NCBI RefSeq assembly: GCF_000005505.3
Contig: NC_016131.3
Coordinates: forward strand, 53,243,355 to 53,307,354
DNA: 64,000 nucleotides
From: Brachypodium distachyon
Taxonomy: Eukaryota > Streptophyta > Magnoliopsida > Poales > Poaceae
Reading direction: 5' to 3'
Shown here: positions 46,916 through 58,248 of the stretch, piece by piece
Numbering within the stretch: the stretch's first letter is position 1
How the letters are laid out: each line of letters opens with the position of its first letter
Position numbers and translations under genes: made by a program
The notes under the pieces: generated by a model
What the model was told of the DNA's origin: nothing
The model's input: the letters and a program-made list of their open reading frames with translations, nothing else
The model's database searches: none

Positions 46916-47550
46916 AGCCGCAATAGTGGATTTCGCGGAGGCAAGCAGCAGTGGCAGCGCAAGGGAGGCCAGCCCTCACTATCTCAACAGCTGGCGGCTC
47001 CTTGCCCGTTTCACGGGCCCGGGAAAGGAGAGAAAAGAGACTGGGCTCCCGGGAAGGCATTCTCGGAAGGTGGTTCCAAAGGATACCCCCTCGCCGGGAA
47101 GCCTTAAGCTGACATGGTGGGGCCACGGCCCGTGCTCCCAGGTCCGACACCGGGTATACACCATTCTTAAAGCTAAATACCGTTTCAAGCTGCACGAATC
47201 TTGGCGAAGCAGTAGGGACGGATGATTCTTCAACATTAGGTCTTGGGTCCGGTAATATATAATTTCACTCTACCAAAGGCTACGGGATAATGGCGCCAAA
47301 GTTTTAGAGGCACGTACATTCACTCCTCTCTTTCTTTCTTTTTTACTTTGTTTCTAACTACTGTAAGGCCAGGTGTGAGTTAATTTCCACCCTTTTTCTT
47401 TTTGAGAATAAGTTAATTTCCACGGTTTTTTTTAGAGGCGTTAATTTCCACAGTTAGGCAGACCCTAGAATTTCTCGGCTCACTTGCGAAGGTTCAGCCT
47501 AGTTAGGAAGCCCAAATCCTCCTTCTAGACTGCCACGTACCGGCCCACTG
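46916..47550. other. Spacer between gag fragment and F-box gene 2
   Basis: 46916-47000 may still be gag (gly/ser/gln-rich). 47000-47310 is not recognised. 47310-47550 resembles the block near 40230 and leads into the F-box 2 upstream region. Confidence 0.4.
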
Positions 47551-47881
47551 CCCCACCGCATCAGTTCCCAGTACTCTTTCTAACCCAGACGGCGAGGCTG
47601 TACTCCAGTTTCTAACCTAGACTCCACTCCAGTTCCCCAGTCTCGTCCAAATTGGGAATCAAGTCTCGTCCAATTCGGGAAGCCACAGTCTCCTCCTCGT
47701 CTTCTCCGATGCAGCCCTGATCTCGCCGCCGCCCGCACGCTTGCTCGCGGGCGCTCCCCTGGTAAGCCCCTTACTTGCAGCACGCAGTCCTCTCTTACCA
47801 CGCTCTCTTCTCCCGGGGGACTCTACTCGATTAACCACCGAATTCCGTTACTCTCTCACTCTCTGTCGGCAGATCTGAGCG
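47551..47881 (+). promoter_or_regulatory. Promoter/5' UTR of F-box gene 2 with 5' UTR intron
   Basis: The leader is rich in CCCAGTCTC motifs shared with F-box 1. A 5' UTR intron is predicted at 47762-47872 (CCCTG/gtaagc to ctgtcggcag), leaving nine bases before the ATG. No firm TATA box seen. Confidence 0.55.
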
Positions 47882-49075
47882 ATGGCGTCCCCAACGGCGA
47901 GAATCCGCACCGAGGAGGATCTCTCCGCTGCATCCAGCGTCAGCCCGCCGCTGCCCTCCGACGCGCTTTTCGAGATCCTGCTGCGGCTGCCGGCCAAGGA
48001 GCTCTGCCGCCTCCGCGCCGTCCGCAGCTCGTGGCGCTCGCTCACTCGTGATGCAAGCTTCATCAAGGATCACACGGCGCGTCACAAGGGCCCGTACCTC
48101 GCTACTACCCTCTTCGACCAAGAAGGCGAGTCCTGCGGCGTAAGCATCATTGATCTATCATCCTGTGACGTCATCAAGCGGATCTACACCGTCGAGAGGG
48201 GCTTCAGGTTGCAGCGCACAGACCTGGATCTTGTCTGCCTGGTTGGAGGGCGCGACCCCTTGGCTGTCACCGTGCTTAACCCGGCCACTGGCGCTACTCT
48301 CTGCCCGTCCCTTGACTTCGCAAAAGAGTATGAGTATTTGCTAGAGAGAAGATCTGTGTCCGTGGATTTGTGTGCTTTGGGGAAGGTGCCATCGACAGGA
48401 GACTACAAGGTGCTACGCGTTCTCCGTGTTAGATCACCCCTGGGTTGGCATCAGCTATGCGAGATCATGACCCTTGACAGCAGCAACCATACACATTGGA
48501 GGGCAAAGCGGCCAGGCCCGCTGTCCACTGTCCATTCCCATAATAAGAAGCAAAGTGTGGTCATTCATGGGGTTGTGTATTTCTTGCTCGATTATCCTAA
48601 ACCCCATCTTACACACTTGAACAAAGCATTCAAACCCGGCAGCATAGCTTCCTTTAACCTTGAGACAGAGGAGTGGATGCCGACCATCAATGGTCCAGAT
48701 CTGAGAAGCTTCTATGAGGGTGAAGATTTGACAGGGATCTATGATGACCCTGATATTATGGTCAATCTCTCAATAACGAATTTAAATGGATCCTTAGTGA
48801 TGGTGCATATTTTATGTGGTATCTCTGTAAGCATATGGTTTCTGACGGATTTAGAGAACGCTCTATGGGTCAAAAGGTATGGCATAAGTTCCCGGCATGG
48901 CAATTGTTGTGCGTACCCATTGGCCCTCTTAGATGATGATCAGAGGATTATCCTCCTATCGCAAGCAAATGATGCAGTGCAAAGTTATGATCCAAAAACA
49001 GACACATACAGTGATATGTTGCATTTGGAAGATTGCAGTTCTACTGGTATTTACACTGGAAGTCTGCTGTATTAA
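47882..49075 (+). CDS. F-box protein 2 (F-box plus FBA-type C-terminus), intact
   Basis: A single coding exon of 397 residues. The F-box is at ~25-66 (LPSDALFEILLRLPAKELCR ... SSWRSL). A long F-box-associated interaction region follows (LDLVCLVGGRDPL, TVLNPATGATL, GSIASFNLETEEWM, SITNLNGSLVMVHI) and ends IYTGSLLY. In the family the F-box binds SKP1 in an SCF ubiquitin ligase and the C-terminal region recruits the target; neither partner is identifiable here. The start is supported by alignment with F-box 1. No broken codons, so it is the only complete member of the family in the window. Confidence 0.9.
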   Translation: MASPTARIRTEEDLSAASSVSPPLPSDALFEILLRLPAKELCRLRAVRSSWRSLTRDASFIKDHTARHKGPYLATTLFDQEGESCGVSIIDLSSCDVIKRIYTVERGFRLQRTDLDLVCLVGGRDPLAVTVLNPATGATLCPSLDFAKEYEYLLERRSVSVDLCALGKVPSTGDYKVLRVLRVRSPLGWHQLCEIMTLDSSNHTHWRAKRPGPLSTVHSHNKKQSVVIHGVVYFLLDYPKPHLTHLNKAFKPGSIASFNLETEEWMPTINGPDLRSFYEGEDLTGIYDDPDIMVNLSITNLNGSLVMVHILCGISVSIWFLTDLENALWVKRYGISSRHGNCCAYPLALLDDDQRIILLSQANDAVQSYDPKTDTYSDMLHLEDCSSTGIYTGSLLY

Positions 49076-49557
49076 GAGGGTGGTTTTTCTTCACTGATCA
49101 GGTTAGTATATATCTTACGTCTATTTTATTTTATCTCGCATCACCGGGGTAAACTGATAACTATCACCATAGTGGAAAGCAGTATATATTTTTATAGGAG
49201 GTATATAGCCACAACTACAGGACTTGCTATTTTACTTTTTAACAATAAATCAACAGATAGAAACAAGAAACTGCATATTTCAATTTTAAATCCTATGAAT
49301 TTTAGTATTAGAAGCTTACATTCTTTGGACTGTTTTTATCCTTATTAATTCTTCTATTGTACTCCTGCATTCCTTAATCATGGGCGAATTAGATTTTTCA
49401 CACATACCAAGGCTGGGGTTGAGGGATGATGGTGAGAGTTATTATCCTTGTGACGCTTTCCCTTTACGTGCATGGCGGAGTAATGGGATCGGCATGCAGG
49501 CCGACGTTCTAATTGCTTGGTGCAATGTGCAAATCTAGTGTAACTTGAGGGACTAGG

Positions 49558-49713
49558 ATCAAAGTTTTAAATAGTGTGCTAAGCAACTTAGCGGCAAACC
49601 GTAAAATTGGTGCTAAAGCGGAGATAGCGTGCTACTTGTAAATTTTGCATTTAGTGACACACCTTGCCTAAAATGCTATAGCGCTGTTAAAGCGTGTTGT
49701 TTAAAACTTTGAT
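49558..49713. mobile_element. MITE with ATCAAAGTTTTAAA ends
   Basis: ATCAAAGTTTTAAATAGTGT at the left and its complement ending ACTTTGAT at the right; the sequence between also pairs (GTGCTAAGC/GCTATAGC motifs). ~156 bp. A second copy lies at 58744-58899 in the duplicated F-box 3 flank. Confidence 0.7.
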
Positions 49714-50962
49714 TGGGATCCCACGTGTGGCGGAGTAATTAACATTGGGCCACTGATGAAGGACCCACATTTCAGCAGCCCCACGTTATTCTATGGCGTG
49801 TCAAGAAAACACTTTGCTCGTTGCATGCCACCAGCCCGAGTACTGCATACGTCCCGTGATAGTCATGCATGGCTTTGAGAGATCATATATATTTTAGTGC
49901 TTTGTGTGGCCATGCCAACAGTGACGTGCGCGATCACAGGCCATGGGAGGGGATATAGATAGATCTTAAAAACTTAAGAAAAAAAACTAAACTCAAGAAC
50001 TAGATGACATGTACACCCTGTACACGTTGTCATGGACGTTTTTGGATCATATATAGGGTGTAGTCATGAGAGTTTTTTATTTCTTTGAAGTAGTCATGAT
50101 AGTTCTGTGGGATAAGCATAACTCTTTTCTCATATATGAGTTATAAATCAAGGAACAATTCATTGGACTCACGTATCTTTCTTAACATGGGCACCCTTTT
50201 CTAATTCAAACTTTTATCCACACATCTTAAATATCTGGGTTAATGGGGGAAGGACTCCTATTTTATTCTGCAGGACAACTATGTTTAGTTTCTTACACAC
50301 ACCGGCCATAGTAGGCATCGGCTGCCGTCCTTGTTATATGTCAGCTGTAGTGTAATGGTCAGCACGCAATTGATCAAACAGCCAGTCCACAGAAATCCTA
50401 GTCATTTACACTGGCTGTATTTTACGTAGTCTTACAATGATACACATAAAATCGTTGAAATACAGTAGTATACACTATTTGCATGAAGCCAGTTGCAAGA
50501 GTCTCAAATGACTACCCATACCTTTTTCTTGTTATTTGTCTACCTATCGGTTGCAATTATACTTGCATCTACATATTTGAGAGCTTTGTCCCTGTGGAAG
50601 ATAGCAAATGATGATTAACTAGTTAAATGTAGACTAGGATCAATATATATACCTTAGAGTTTTAGGATATCTGTTGGTATTTTACCTTTCAGAGAGATTA
50701 TGTAAATTCTTAAGGCCTATTTTCATGTGTCAAAGTGAAATCTGAATTAACGTTTAAATTTTACATGGTTTTATCTCTATATCACTAGAATAGTCTGATA
50801 TATCAAGCCAAAGATTCTTAATATATGTCTTACCGGCTTTTCTATCTACTGTATTTTTGTGTCTCCAATGGTTAGTAGATCCATAGATTATGCATGCCTG
50901 GATTACATCTGAAAGTTAATTACTGTGGGTTGTGGCGGAATTTTTTGCCCCGCTAGCCAAAG

Positions 50963-51211
50963 TACTCCCTCCGTTTGGGTTTATAAGTTAAGGCCCACGC
51001 GGAATTTTTATGCAAAATTTTGACCAAAAATTACATTGGTAGTATGAGATTCTTACGGCACAAAAAATATATTGTTGCATTCGTCTTGGAAAACTTTTTC
51101 TAATGGTAGAACTTTTATATGCATATATTAAATATAATTTGAATAATCATTGGTCAAAGTGTGGCACGAACCTCAATGGGAGCCTTATAAACCCAAACGG
51201 AGGGAGTAGTA
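50963..51211. mobile_element. Stowaway MITE
   Basis: Left end TACTCCCTCCGTTTGGGTTT and the perfect complement AAACCCAAACGGAGGGAGTA at the right, with TA flanks. About 245 bp. Confidence 0.9.
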
Positions 51212-51605
51212 TATTGGGACTTTTTTCGGCCATTATTTTCTATTGCTGAATACATAATCTGTGTTATCAGAATATTCTGGCAGTTCAGTGAAGCAGAGGG
51301 GTAACATATGTATTTAAGGGGAAAACGATGATGGAAAAGCTAACAGAGTGTTCTATTTTTTTTTGTACATAGATCGGATGCTATGGGTGATTTCATGTCT
51401 TATGCCCTTAAGGTTTTTACGACAAACGTTAAGACCCTTAACACAAAGCTAAGGATACACATATGCTATGTGTTCTGGACTTGTGGTATTTAAAAAAGAG
51501 CACATATGTGGTATTAATTATATTGAAACGTCTCGTTTTGGAGTTGCACAGCACAAATTTTCCTTGTTTTATCATATTTAAATCTAGCATACAATGCGAC
51601 TTAGT

Positions 51606-51711
51606 CGTTCTGATTCATAACAAGTCTCAAATTTTGTACTAATTAACTTAGACAAAGTTGTACTAGATCTGAGACACTTATTATGGACCGGAGGGAATAG
51701 TAGTTAGTATC
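51606..51711. mobile_element. Degenerate Stowaway MITE
   Basis: Right end TTATGGACCGGAGGGAATAG with inner TGTACTAGATCTGAGACAC pairs with GTCTCAAATTTTGTACTAA on the left. The left end has lost the CTCCCTCC block. Confidence 0.65.
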
Positions 51712-52831
51712 ATAGCAAATTATGATTAACTAATTAAATGTTAGACTAGGATCACTACCTTGAGTAATGAGATACAATAGCTTCTGGCCATCGTTTCATT
51801 AGAATACTGGGGAGGGAGTAATGAAAGATAACTCAGACGTCCTAAGAGAAACTAAACTAAATCGGAGATTATGCATATGTGCTGGTATTTAACTTTTGAT
51901 AGATTATTATGTCAATTCTGACGGCATATTTTCATATGTGAACTTGAATTCTGAATTAACATTTACAGTTTACATTATTTTGTCTCTATATATATCATTA
52001 AATAGTCTATTATATCAAGCAAAAGATTCCTAATTAAATCATGCCTTACCGGCTTACTCATCTACCGCGTTTTTGTGTCTCCAATGGTTAGTGTGTCCAT
52101 GTATCATGCATGCCTGGGACTTTTTGTGCCATTACTTTCTATTGCTCAATACATAATTTGTGTTAAATGAATATTCTTTCTGTGCCATCATGGCAGTTCA
52201 GTGAATCAGAGCGGTTACATAATGTATTTAAGGGGAAAACGATGTTGCAATAACATGTAATTTGGTATGGAAAAGCTAACATAATCTAACACGATCGAGT
52301 GATAAATTTTTTACATGGATCGGATGCTATGGGTGAATGCATGTCTTGTGCCCTTAAGTTTTGACTAAAACATTGCCTTAACACAAAGGCAAAGGATACA
52401 CATATGCTATGTGTTTTGGATTTGTGGTATTTAAAAAAGAGCACATGTGTGGTGTTAATTATATTTAACCATCACGTTTTGGAGTCGCACAGCACAATTT
52501 TTCCTTGTTTTATCAGATTTAAGTCTAGGAGACCTGTAACTTAGTACAGTTAGTATCAATGTATCGTCTTGTACTGCCCGCACGGGGCTCAAGAAGCAGT
52601 TCATTTGTGGTCCAGTCTCTACTTTGGCATGATAAATTTACAGTGAATGACACAAATATTGGCAATTAAGACTGCATGGGTCGATTCACAAAGATCAGTG
52701 GGCATTATTAGTCGCGTCCTTGCGCGCTGGCTAGCCAAACATCCTTTTTGTTCGTAGTCTGCATCTATATATAGTACTTAAAAATGTTATGCTTGCTTCG
52801 TATCTGATATATCTGAACTTTGTTCCTGCAG

Positions 52832-53462
52832 ACTCAGCTAGAACAACCTGCTTTACTCGAAGAGGCACTACTCCTAGTCCTATACTAGAGGTTTCCTGGA
52901 TAATTCACCGCTTCTTTCTTTTCGGATCAAGCTACATGCTGCTGTCTCATTCAGTTATAATTAGAACTTAATAATAGCACAATAATATGCGAGTTTGCTC
53001 GTTGATGTTACGGAACTATGTTGGTATGATTCATGAACCTGTGTTGCGTCGAATTGCTGTACTCTTGGTTAATTCTTTCTCAGACTGCCAGTTTTGCTTC
53101 CTCAGACCGGTTTCCCGTGTGAATGTCTTCATTCCCAGAATGTGTTTCATCAACTTGTTCAATCGTCTATGACAGTTGCATCCATCGAGCTTCATAACAA
53201 GCTTGTATACCTTGTTTGTTTTGAAGTTTTGCTAGAGAATGAAATTATGCCTAGAAATTTCCTCGGTTGGATATTATGAATTTGCACAATAATAATTTTA
53301 GTTCGAATGTTTATTTCCCATCTCCAGCATCTTCACGTGTTGCTGGTGCTGATGGTCGTCATGGTGCTGCACGTCGCCGCCACCCTCCTGCTCCGGTTGG
53401 TGTCAAACGACGCGGGCGACGCCATCTAGTCCTCCGCCCACCGCAGCTTATGTCCATCCGAT
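52832..53462 (+). other. 3' UTR exon and flank of F-box gene 2
   Basis: 52832-~53280 matches the flank of F-box 1 from 38553 on. 53280-53460 is GC-richer and unrecognised. Confidence 0.5.
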
Positions 53463-54855
53463 TTTAACTTTAGCTTCAGCAGTACCCCTAAACTTCATTT
53501 GGTTTTGGATTACACTGACTAGTGGGTCTCATACGTCAGTGGGCCATTGCCTTTTCTTTTTCTTTTTTCTCCTCTCATCTTCTTCCCCATTGGAGCAGGC
53601 GGGCGAAGTGGGACGCGCGGCTGGGCAATGGCGGCGCGGTGGCCATGGCCGTTGGACGCGGCGGCCGGCGCGTTTGCTGGAAGCAGCGGCGGCACGTCGC
53701 GGTGGGCAGCCAGGCGCAGGGGCAAGGGTGCGCGGCGCAGTGGGCGACGAGGCCCAAGGGGCGAGGCGCAGGCCACCGGCGGTGAGGCACAGGGCGGCGA
53801 AGCAAGGAGGCGCGGCGATGGGGCGGCGGGAGGAGGTGAGGACGGCCGGGGAATGGGCTGCACGCGGGCAGGGCGGCGGCGGTGCAGGTAGGCAGCACCG
53901 GGCGGGAGGAGCCAAGAAAACTGATGCTGCTGCACCGGCGGTTGGTGAGGGGCTCCTCGGCCGGCGAGGGGAGGTGGCGGCGGAAGGAGAAGGCCGACGG
54001 GGTGGGCGCATGACCGAGGGAAGAAGATGGGCAAAAGTAACGTGGCAGAGAGTAGGGGCTTCCTTGGGGAGTCCCTGAGAATGGGGGCTGGATGGCTTGA
54101 TCTAGGGGCCTTAGGGACCCAAGTACGGTCCCTGCTGAAGAGATTTTTTTTTGCCTCTAACCTCTAAAACGGGATAGGGACCCTGTTTAGGGGCCTGCTG
54201 AAGATGCTCTAATCAGTCAAGATTTAGGGCATCTTCAACGGGACCCCTAAACAGGATCCTTATTCAAATTTTAGCTGGAGGAGACAAAAAAAAATGTCTT
54301 CATTAGGGCTTCTACTTGGGTCCCTATTTTAGAGAGGTCTCTAAATCAGCCCCTCAAACTCCCATTCCTAGGGACTCCCAAGGGAGCCCCTATTTCTGCC
54401 ACGTCATTTTTCTCCCGTGCCCATCTTCCTCCCGAGCGGCCTGATCCTGCCGGCCTCATCTTTCGCCGCTACCCATTACCAGCCTGCCGCCACCTCCACC
54501 TCACCTCATGCCGCTGCCCTACACAATGCCGACGTGCCTCAATCCGCCGCCCCGCGCCCAACACGGCAGCGACGCCATGCCTCGGGCCGCTGCCCCGCGA
54601 GCTACCGCTCGCCGCTTCCGCTGCTCCGCACAAAAACACCGCCACACGTCCAGAGCCCCGCACCACCAACCTTGCGCAGCAATGGGTGGCGGCCATGGCT
54701 GTCATCGTGGGAAAGAGAAGCAACGAAAAAGATGAGTGGCGAAAAAAAAGAAATCATGACCCACTGACCTGTGGGTCTCACTAGTCAGTATAAAAGCAAA
54801 ACTAAATAGGGGCTGAAATTAAAACGATATACTGCTGAATATCGAGTTGAAACAG
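53463..54855. mobile_element. Large foldback element, ~0.65-kb arms
   Basis: The left arm read forward and right arm read in reverse share blocks in order: TTCAGCAGTA at the ends, ACTGACTAG with GACCCAC nearby, a CTTTTTCTTTTTT-like run, GGAAGAAGATGGGCA, GTGGCAGA followed by AGGGGCTTCC/AGGGGCTCCC, then CCTGTTTAGGGG at the centre near 54215. The arms include GC-rich, gene-like sequence that yields long proline/arginine-rich ORFs on both strands, which are not credible proteins. Confidence 0.7.
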
Positions 54856-55552
54856 CGGGCTGAAAAATTTAGAGAAAAGCCCATATACAGAATTTAGTTG
54901 ACAAAGTTTGAAAGATTCTTCTCAACTCTAAAAAATAGTCTTTCCGACAATGACCACAGACTTTTTTTTAGGGAGACAATGACCAGATACAGGACGGTGG
55001 TGGCTCCAGGCCCACATCAGCTCGTGTGCTCAAGCCTTCAGAATCAACGAGCTTGCGGGCTCGGAGGAGTCAGTCAAACGGAATGGCGAGCTGAGATTAG
55101 CCCGTCTGGCCCATTCGGCCTAACCCACCATTCATTCTGAGGAGGGCGAGTGCCCAAGATCCCCCAACACAGCGAAGTCTCGTCTCGCGCGGCCGAAAAA
55201 TCGACAGCGCGAGCGAGCGCCGCCTCCGGCCCCAGGCGACGGCTGTAGCTTTTGTCGTTTTCGTTTGTATCCGACCACCTCGCGTCCGGCGCTCTGCCAG
55301 ACCGCCTTGTCACCAGCAACCCCCACCCTTCCTCTTGTGGCCATGGGCGAAGGACAAAAATATGTTGAGGTATGGCAAATTTGTATAACGGACAAATAAC
55401 ATTCAATATTTATTTTATGATTGCAAAATGTATTTTAATGTGTTTGGTTTGTATTTTTTTTATACTTCTTTATAATGTTTTGTTTTTAACATTCCATTTT
55501 TCAATGGGTTTAATGCAAATATAATGTCACATCGCATACAATTATAAACTGT
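54856..55552 (+). other. GC-rich gene-like fragment with a possible first exon
   Basis: 55140-55340 looks like a plant 5' UTR (GC-rich, CGCGAGCGAGCGCCGCC). The ATG at 55343 opens nine codons (MGEGQKYVE) followed by GAG/gtatgg, a usable donor. No continuation was found: an AT-rich stretch and a CACTA-like element follow. It may be the broken 5' end of a host gene. No family recognised. Confidence 0.3.
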
Positions 55553-56769
55553 CACTACGCCAGAATGGGTCATTGGCGCACGAGCTCCAGTGGCCGTTCG
55601 AATGGGAAAAACAAATCACGGACACTAGAGGTCATTGGGGTAATCCCCACGGTCACTGGTGGTCTAGCACCAGTGGCGGTGGGGATGGTGACAAGAGAAC
55701 CACCACCACTGGTGCTCCACCACCAGTGGTTGTGCCCGTCCACGGCCACTGGTGTTCCATGGGGATTCCCCCGATGGTTACCAGTGGGTGTTCTAAGCTC
55801 AAAACCGCCACTGATTAACCCTCACCTCCGCTGTTCTGAGTTCAAAACGGCCACTAGTGCTGAACAAAGGATTTCCAATATCACAAAACAACACTAGTGG
55901 CTGGTCCGCACAAGGAACCCGCCACTGGTAAGTAATTTTGGATGAGGTTTTAAATTCATATTATATTTCATGTTTTCCAAAAAATTAAACCACCTGTCCT
56001 TTTGAGTGTAAAGTGATAATATCTTGTCCCATTTAAAGTTTGAAACCTAAATACAAAATTGTCATCAACAATTTACATGATTATGTTGTTCATATTCAAG
56101 TTATTAATTGATATAAAATTCAATTTTGCTCAAAATGATCTGAAATTTTGCATGGAAACTTATTATCCAACAAGAGGCTTACATACAATTTTTTGTGACA
56201 AAATTCCAAGGGAAGCACTTTAGTTCTTCATTTTGGGACCATTGAGGTAGATCTCTCTGAAACCATCTAACCCAATCAACCAACTATGGCTTGAAATTAT
56301 AGTTTGAACTTGAATTTTTTTTATGTGTGTTTATTAGCATTAAGGAAGTGTCCACACCAAGTTTGGGAATGTTCTGAGTAAAATTAAATTTTATAGAATT
56401 TTTGTAGCACGAAAATCACACATAATCATTCAAATTAGTTTACAAAACTTTTGAATTTATGGTTCAAAAGTTTACTGAGAACAAACAATCTTCTTACACA
56501 CACAAAAGTACATGTGATTTAATTTTTTGAAACTCAGAGAACATATATGAATTTAATACATTATGCAAAATTCATTAACAGTGGCGGGTTTTTAACTTAA
56601 ACCAACCACTGATATGTGGAACTAATTTAGGGTTTCCTAAGTTCTGCTAAAAACTACCAGTGGCTGGTTTTTGTCTATTTCATCGCCACTAGTGCTCGGT
56701 AAGTCACCGGTGGCTGTTTTGCGACTGAAACCCGCCACTAATGCTTTTTTTGGCCCAACTCTATTAGTG
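55553..56769. mobile_element. Short non-autonomous CACTA relative
   Basis: Starts CACTACGCCAGAATGGG and ends with TAGTG (56765-56769). Both ends carry the same ACCAGTGGCGG / CCGCCACT motifs as CACTA 2 at 42057, so they belong to one family. The middle is AT-rich with no ORF. The right terminus is degenerate and no 3-bp target duplication was seen. Confidence 0.6.
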
Positions 56770-57368
56770 GGCCGGCCCAAAAAACCCTAGGGTTTGGGGT
56801 AGTCACTTAAAGTCGTGGGAAGAGAAGAGATGCTTGGGCAGCCACTTGCACTTCTAATGGCCCCAAGGCAATGTAACAACCCAGCCCATCTTAGAATCTG
56901 AAACCCTACCTCTCTTCCACCTCCCACCCTCTATATAAGTGCAGCCACCACCCCCTTTGGCTGGTTGGGTTTTGTTTAGATAAGTGAGCCATTGCTGCAA
57001 CTTCAAGTTTCACTCTAGTGCTCAACAGCCTAGTACAGAACCGCTATCGGAACTCCACCTTGTTACTCGTCTCCTTGAGACTATTGTACTTCATTTAGAT
57101 CTGCAATTTCAGATTGCCTTATCTTGATTCTTGCTTGTCCTTCGCCTATCTCTCTCATCCCTTTCCCTGTGCCTACCCCAAATCGGACCGATTTAGGGTT
57201 GTTTGTCAAATACGTCGCCGCCCCCCGCCAAATACACCTCCGTGCTCGTCCTGGCAACGCCGCCGCCAGATACGCCTCCGTAGGCTCGCTGACGAGACGT
57301 ACGAAGCGAAGCGGCGTCTACATAGCCTAATCGAAGAAAGCAAAAACACACCTCTAATGCTAAATTAT
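56770..57368 (+). other. Promoter-like sequence of unknown origin
   Basis: CCTCTATATAAGTGCAGCC near 56931 is a strong TATA context, followed by a leader of retrotransposon or gene type. No LTR partner or coding domain was found. Origin unresolved. Confidence 0.35.
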
Positions 57369-57631
57369 GGAAGTGATCACATCACAGGCAGTTCAATATA
57401 GCGGTTATTACAACCACACCACAGCAATTCATCATCATAGAACATCTAGTGGAAATTCAATCAATTAACGACATTAATATAAAACTTTACAATCACAATT
57501 TTGGAAGCGATCACATCACAGGCAGTTCAATATAGCGGTTATTACAATCACACCACAGCAATTCATCATCATAGAACATCAGTGCAAATTCTAACAATTA
57601 ACGACATTAATATAAAACTTTATAATCACAA
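57369..57631 (+). repeat. Two tandem copies of a 134-bp sequence
   Basis: Copies begin at 57369 (GGAAGTGATCACATCACAGG) and 57503 (GGAAGCGATCACATCACAGG) and differ at only a few positions, so the duplication is recent. Confidence 0.9.
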
Positions 57632-57639
57632 CGACGCGG

Positions 57640-57870
57640 CCGATCACTCCTGGCTGCCGGCTTCCTCCTCCGCTGCCATGCCAGGCTCGGCAGGCCCCTC
57701 CACAGGTGCCACCTCCGGCACGACGTACGGGAGGCTATGCATTTGGCCGGCATGGGGAACGTGTTCGCCGTGTTGGTGTACACGTTGTACAGCGTGAATG
57801 CGATAAACTCGCATCCACACCAGTACACGCGGCCAAGGAGGTACTCGGCGTCGTGGCTGTTGGTGAGGTG
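57640..57870 (-). pseudogene. Unidentified coding fragment next to the F-box 3 remnant
   Basis: On the minus strand, GC-rich sequence reads as TNSHDAEYLLGRVYWCGCEF in one frame and, further on, as VPEVAPVEGPAEPGMAAEEE in another frame ending at a stop near 57646. This looks like the C-terminus of a real gene with a frameshift. No family was recognised. It joins the F-box remnant abruptly at ~57871. Confidence 0.35.
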
Positions 57871-58248
57871 CACTAGGATCTTGTCTGCCTGGTTGGAGGG
57901 CGCGACCCCTTGGCTGTCACCCCTGATATTATGGTCAATCTCTCAATAACGAATTTAAATGGATCCTTAGTGATGGTGCATATTTTATGTGGTATCTCTG
58001 TAAGCATGTGGTTTCTGACGGATTTAGAGAACGCTCTATGGGTCAAAAAGTATGGCATAAATTCCCGGCATGGCAATTGTTGTGCGTACCCATTGGCCCT
58101 CTTAGATGATGATCAGAGGATTATCCTCCTATCGCAAGCAAATGATGCAGTGCAAAGTTATGATCCAAAAACAGACACATACAGTCATATGTTGCATTTG
58201 GAAGATTGCAGTTCTACTGGTATTTACACTGGAAGTCTGCTGCATTAA
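57871..58248 (+). pseudogene. F-box gene 3 remnant (N-terminus and middle deleted)
   Basis: The first ~46 bases match F-box 2 from ~48227 to 48269. The next base corresponds to ~48747, a deletion of ~0.48 kb within the coding region. From there to the stop (58246-58248) it is nearly identical to F-box 2, ending IYTGSLLH. The F-box itself is absent, so it cannot act in an SCF complex. Confidence 0.85.

Larger units (their letters stand above)
50560..52560 (+). repeat. ~1-kb tandem duplication within the F-box 2 3' UTR intron
   Basis: Landmarks recur in order. 'atgattaactagttaaatg' (~50610) recurs at ~51723, 'tctgaattaac' (~50740) at ~51951, 'cagttcagtgaa' (~51280) at ~52195, and 'tttaaaaaagagcaca' (~51489) at ~52431. 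Copy 1 additionally contains the Stowaway at 50963-51210, so that MITE came after the duplication or was never in copy 2. Confidence 0.75.
49102..52831 (+). other. Predicted long 3' UTR intron of F-box gene 2
   Basis: Donor CAG/gttagt is 26 nt after the stop and acceptor ttcctgcag ends at 52831; the next exon matches that of F-box 1. The 3.7-kb intron contains a foldback MITE, two Stowaway elements and a ~1-kb tandem duplication. Predicted from paralogue conservation only. Confidence 0.5.

Noticed and set aside
53519..54034. Proline/arginine-rich ORFs on both strands of the foldback element
   Set aside because: Low-complexity products of GC-rich inverted arms; multiple overlapping frames are open at once.
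42057..56769. One giant CACTA element running from the left end at 42057 to the right end at 56769 and carrying F-box 2
   Set aside because: The 3-bp flanks differ (gtg versus ggc), the short element at 55553 has its own left terminus, and the transposase ends abruptly beside gypsy sequence.
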